This document shows positions 62,518 to 64,000 of a DNA stretch of 64,000 nucleotides, one piece after another. The number at the start of each line of letters is the position of its first letter. Position 1 is the stretch's first letter. The DNA is from Streptomyces violaceoruber (GTDB taxonomy: Bacteria; Actinomycetota; Actinomycetes; Streptomycetales; Streptomycetaceae), in NCBI GenBank assembly GCA_000720805.1, contig JODI01000002.1:62001-126000 (forward strand), given 5' to 3'. The notes beneath the pieces were generated by a model that saw nothing but the letters and a program-made list of their open reading frames with translations, was not told the DNA's origin and did no database searches. The translations under genes were made by a program, and so were the position numbers.

Positions 62518-62548
62518 CATCTACGTATGAAGATGGAGGTTAGATACG
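62518..62548. promoter_or_regulatory. Candidate IclR operator between kdgD and the regulator
   Basis: CATCT (62518-62522) and AGATG (62531-62535) around ACGTATGA, overlapped by CGTAT (62524-62528) and ATACG (62544-62548). It lies 17-47 bp before the kdgD start and is less GC-rich than the surroundings. Confidence 0.45.
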
Positions 62549-62629
62549 CGAACGCGGCCCGTCAAGGTGCCGCCAGGTGCGGTCCCCCGCCAGGACCCCG
62601 CGCCCGCGCCCCCCGCTTACGATCGACGC

Positions 62630-63418
62630 ATGTCGGAGACAGGGGGCGTCCGCGAGGTGAAGTCGGCCGCACGCACGGTCGAGCTGCTGGAGCTGCTCGC
62701 CGCGCGGGGCGATCGTCCGGCGCGGCTGCAGGAGCTCGCGGACGAGCTGGGCGTGCCGCGCAGCTCGATGTACGCGCTGCTGCAGACCCTGATCTCGCGC
62801 GGCTGGGTCCGCACCGACGTCACCGGTTCGCTCTACGGCATCGGCATCCACGCCCTGCTCACCGGCACCAGCTACCTCGACTCCGACCCGCGCGTGCGCG
62901 TCGTACGGCCGTATCTCGACGAGGCCTCCGAATCGCTCGGCGAGACGATCCACATGGGGCGGCTGGACGGCCGGGGCGTGGCGTATCTGGCGACCCGCGA
63001 GTCGCACGAGTACCTGCGGACCATCAGCCGGGTGGGGCGGCGGCTGCCGGCGCACGTGGGCGCGCTGGGCAAGGCGTTGCTGGCCGAGCGGGACGACGCG
63101 GAACTGCCCGAGGGACCGTACGAGGCGCTCACCCGGAACTCGCACACCGGTCGCGAGTCACTGGCGGCGGATCTGGCGCGGGTCCGCGAGCGCGGCTACT
63201 CCGTCGACCGCGAGGAGGGCGTCCTCGGCATCGTCGGCTTCGGTTTCGCCCTTCGCTACGACTCCCCCGCGCAGGACGCGATCAGTTGCTCGGTCCCGGT
63301 GGCCCGGCTGACGCCGGAACACGAGGAGCGGATCGTCGCGGTGATGCGGGAGATCAGGGCCAAGATCGAGGCGACGGCGACGGCCCACGCGGCGGGCGGG
63401 GCCCCGCAGTGGCGTTGA
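62630..63418 (+). CDS. IclR family regulator
   Basis: A 262-residue regulator. The N-terminal winged helix contains SAARTVELLELLAA and LQELADELGVPRSSMYALLQ. The C-terminal effector domain shows GETIHMGRLDGRGVAYLA, LPAHVGALGKALLAE and the late SVPVARLTPEH. The ATG at 62630 is 6 bases after TACGAT, a good -10, so the mRNA may be leaderless. Divergent from kdgD-gudD, it probably represses that operon until glucarate or an intermediate is present. Confidence 0.9.
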   Translation: MSETGGVREVKSAARTVELLELLAARGDRPARLQELADELGVPRSSMYALLQTLISRGWVRTDVTGSLYGIGIHALLTGTSYLDSDPRVRVVRPYLDEASESLGETIHMGRLDGRGVAYLATRESHEYLRTISRVGRRLPAHVGALGKALLAERDDAELPEGPYEALTRNSHTGRESLAADLARVRERGYSVDREEGVLGIVGFGFALRYDSPAQDAISCSVPVARLTPEHEERIVAVMREIRAKIEATATAHAAGGAPQWR

Positions 63419-63466
63419 CGCGCCCGCCGTGGGCCACCTCGCGGCCCTGACCGGACCGATGCCCGG

Positions 63467-64000
63467 TCACGAGAACTCGTACGCCTCCACCTCCGCGAGA
63501 TACCGCGCCCGCCGCTCCTCGTCGTGCTCCAGGAAGGACGCGAGGAAGGAGTTGCGGGCCAGTTCCCGCAGCTGGTCCTCGCTCAGGCCCAGCGCCTGGC
63601 GCACGGCGTCGAAGTTGTCGCCCGCGTAGCCGCCGAAGTAGGCCGGGTCGTCGGAGTTGACCGTGCACAGCAGGCCGGCCTCCAGCATGGCGGGCAGCGG
63701 GTGGTCGCCGAGGACGTCGACCGTGCGCAGGCGGACGTTGGACAGGGGGCACAGGGTGAGCGGGACGCGTTCGCGCACCAGCCGTTCGACCAGCGCGGGA
63801 TCCTCCACGCAGCGCAGCCCGTGGTCTATCCGCTCGACGCCGAGCACGTCCAGGGCCTCGGTGATGTACTCCGGCGGACCCTCCTCTCCGGCGTGCGCCA
63901 CCCGCCTGAGGCCGAGGGCGGCGGCGGCCTCGTACACCTCGCGGAACTTCACCGGCGGATGCCCGACCTCGGCCGAGTCCAGCCCGACGCCGACGATCCG
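63467..64000 (-). CDS. Adenosine/adenine deaminase, C-terminal part (cut by window edge)
   Basis: Only the last ~177 residues are in the window. Zinc and catalytic motifs: HAGEEGPPEYITEAL (catalytic Glu), RIDHGLRCVEDP (His), LCPLSNVRL and NSDDPAYFGGYAGDNF (Asp pair). The enzyme deaminates adenosine to inosine, or adenine to hypoxanthine; the NSDDPAYFGGY motif occurs in both groups. It converges with the IclR gene with 48 bp between them. The 5' end lies beyond 64000. Confidence 0.88.
   Translation of the reverse strand, partial: RIVGVGLDSAEVGHPPVKFREVYEAAAALGLRRVAHAGEEGPPEYITEALDVLGVERIDHGLRCVEDPALVERLVRERVPLTLCPLSNVRLRTVDVLGDHPLPAMLEAGLLCTVNSDDPAYFGGYAGDNFDAVRQALGLSEDQLRELARNSFLASFLEHDEERRARYLAEVEAYEFS

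Overview
The window is high-GC actinobacterial DNA and almost certainly comes from a Streptomyces chromosome. The evidence is GTG/TTG starts, XRE-DUF397 pairs, MmyB-like and DUF5753-type regulators, an alpha2-type glycyl-tRNA synthetase, an M4 protease with an emfourin-type inhibitor, and the block uppS, recO, leuA, era, ybeY, phoH in the order familiar from Streptomyces. No rRNA or tRNA gene was seen.

Layout. (1) 1-4.5 kb: an MmyB-like regulator (cut by the window edge) divergent from an MFS exporter; a small zinc-finger-like protein; an aldo/keto reductase-TetR operon with an 18+18 bp perfect palindrome in front of it; a LysE exporter. (2) 4.6-11.1 kb: glyS, the zinc uptake operon znuACB with a Zur-type box at its promoter, zur, uppS and recO. 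A 16-bp x 6 tandem repeat lies between recO and uppS. (3) 11.2-20.2 kb: accessory genes. These are two coupled small proteins, an XRE-DUF397 pair, a secreted I36-inhibitor-like protein with a lipoprotein, an AraC regulator with a quinone-oxidoreductase-like enzyme, and a three-gene ABC transporter operon preceded by what may be a decayed small secreted peptide. (4) 20.2-24.9 kb: a 4.7-kb unit bounded by 61-bp inverted repeats (60/61 identical) with TAA direct repeats at its edges. It carries an AlkZ/HTH_42-type protein, a nine-zinc-ribbon protein with a degenerate tyrosine-recombinase-like end, a coupled XRE regulator and a 5'-truncated integrase. (5) 24.9-30.4 kb: a tyrosine-phosphatase-like protein, a transposase remnant, a DapA-family aldolase and a membrane-anchored NACHT-like NTPase. 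(6) 30.5-36.9 kb: a translationally coupled operon of GMC oxidoreductase, metallophosphoesterase, alpha/beta hydrolase and acetoacetate-decarboxylase-like protein. (7) 37-44 kb: a TerB-like protein, leuA with a leucine-rich leader peptide and attenuator hairpin, M4 protease plus emfourin, and GH1 beta-glucosidase plus MFS transporter. (8) 44.2-58.9 kb: era and then, further on, the hemolysin/ybeY/phoH block. About 10 kb of accessory genes sit between them: amt-glnK with GlnR-like boxes, a HEAT-repeat protein with an HTH-like N-terminus, a second I36/lipoprotein pair, and a three-gene secreted WxL/DUF916-like cluster. (9) 59-64 kb: a D-glucarate catabolic operon (kdgD, gudD, PfkB kinase) divergent from an IclR regulator, then the 3' part of an adenosine/adenine deaminase gene.

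Most notable: the same two-gene set (I36-like secreted protein followed by a 306-residue lipoprotein) occurs twice, at 12.9-14.3 kb and 49.9-51.5 kb; the inverted-repeat-bounded unit with the zinc-ribbon array protein; and the actinobacterial WxL-like surface cluster. Family names are assigned from motifs read by eye. No database search was possible.
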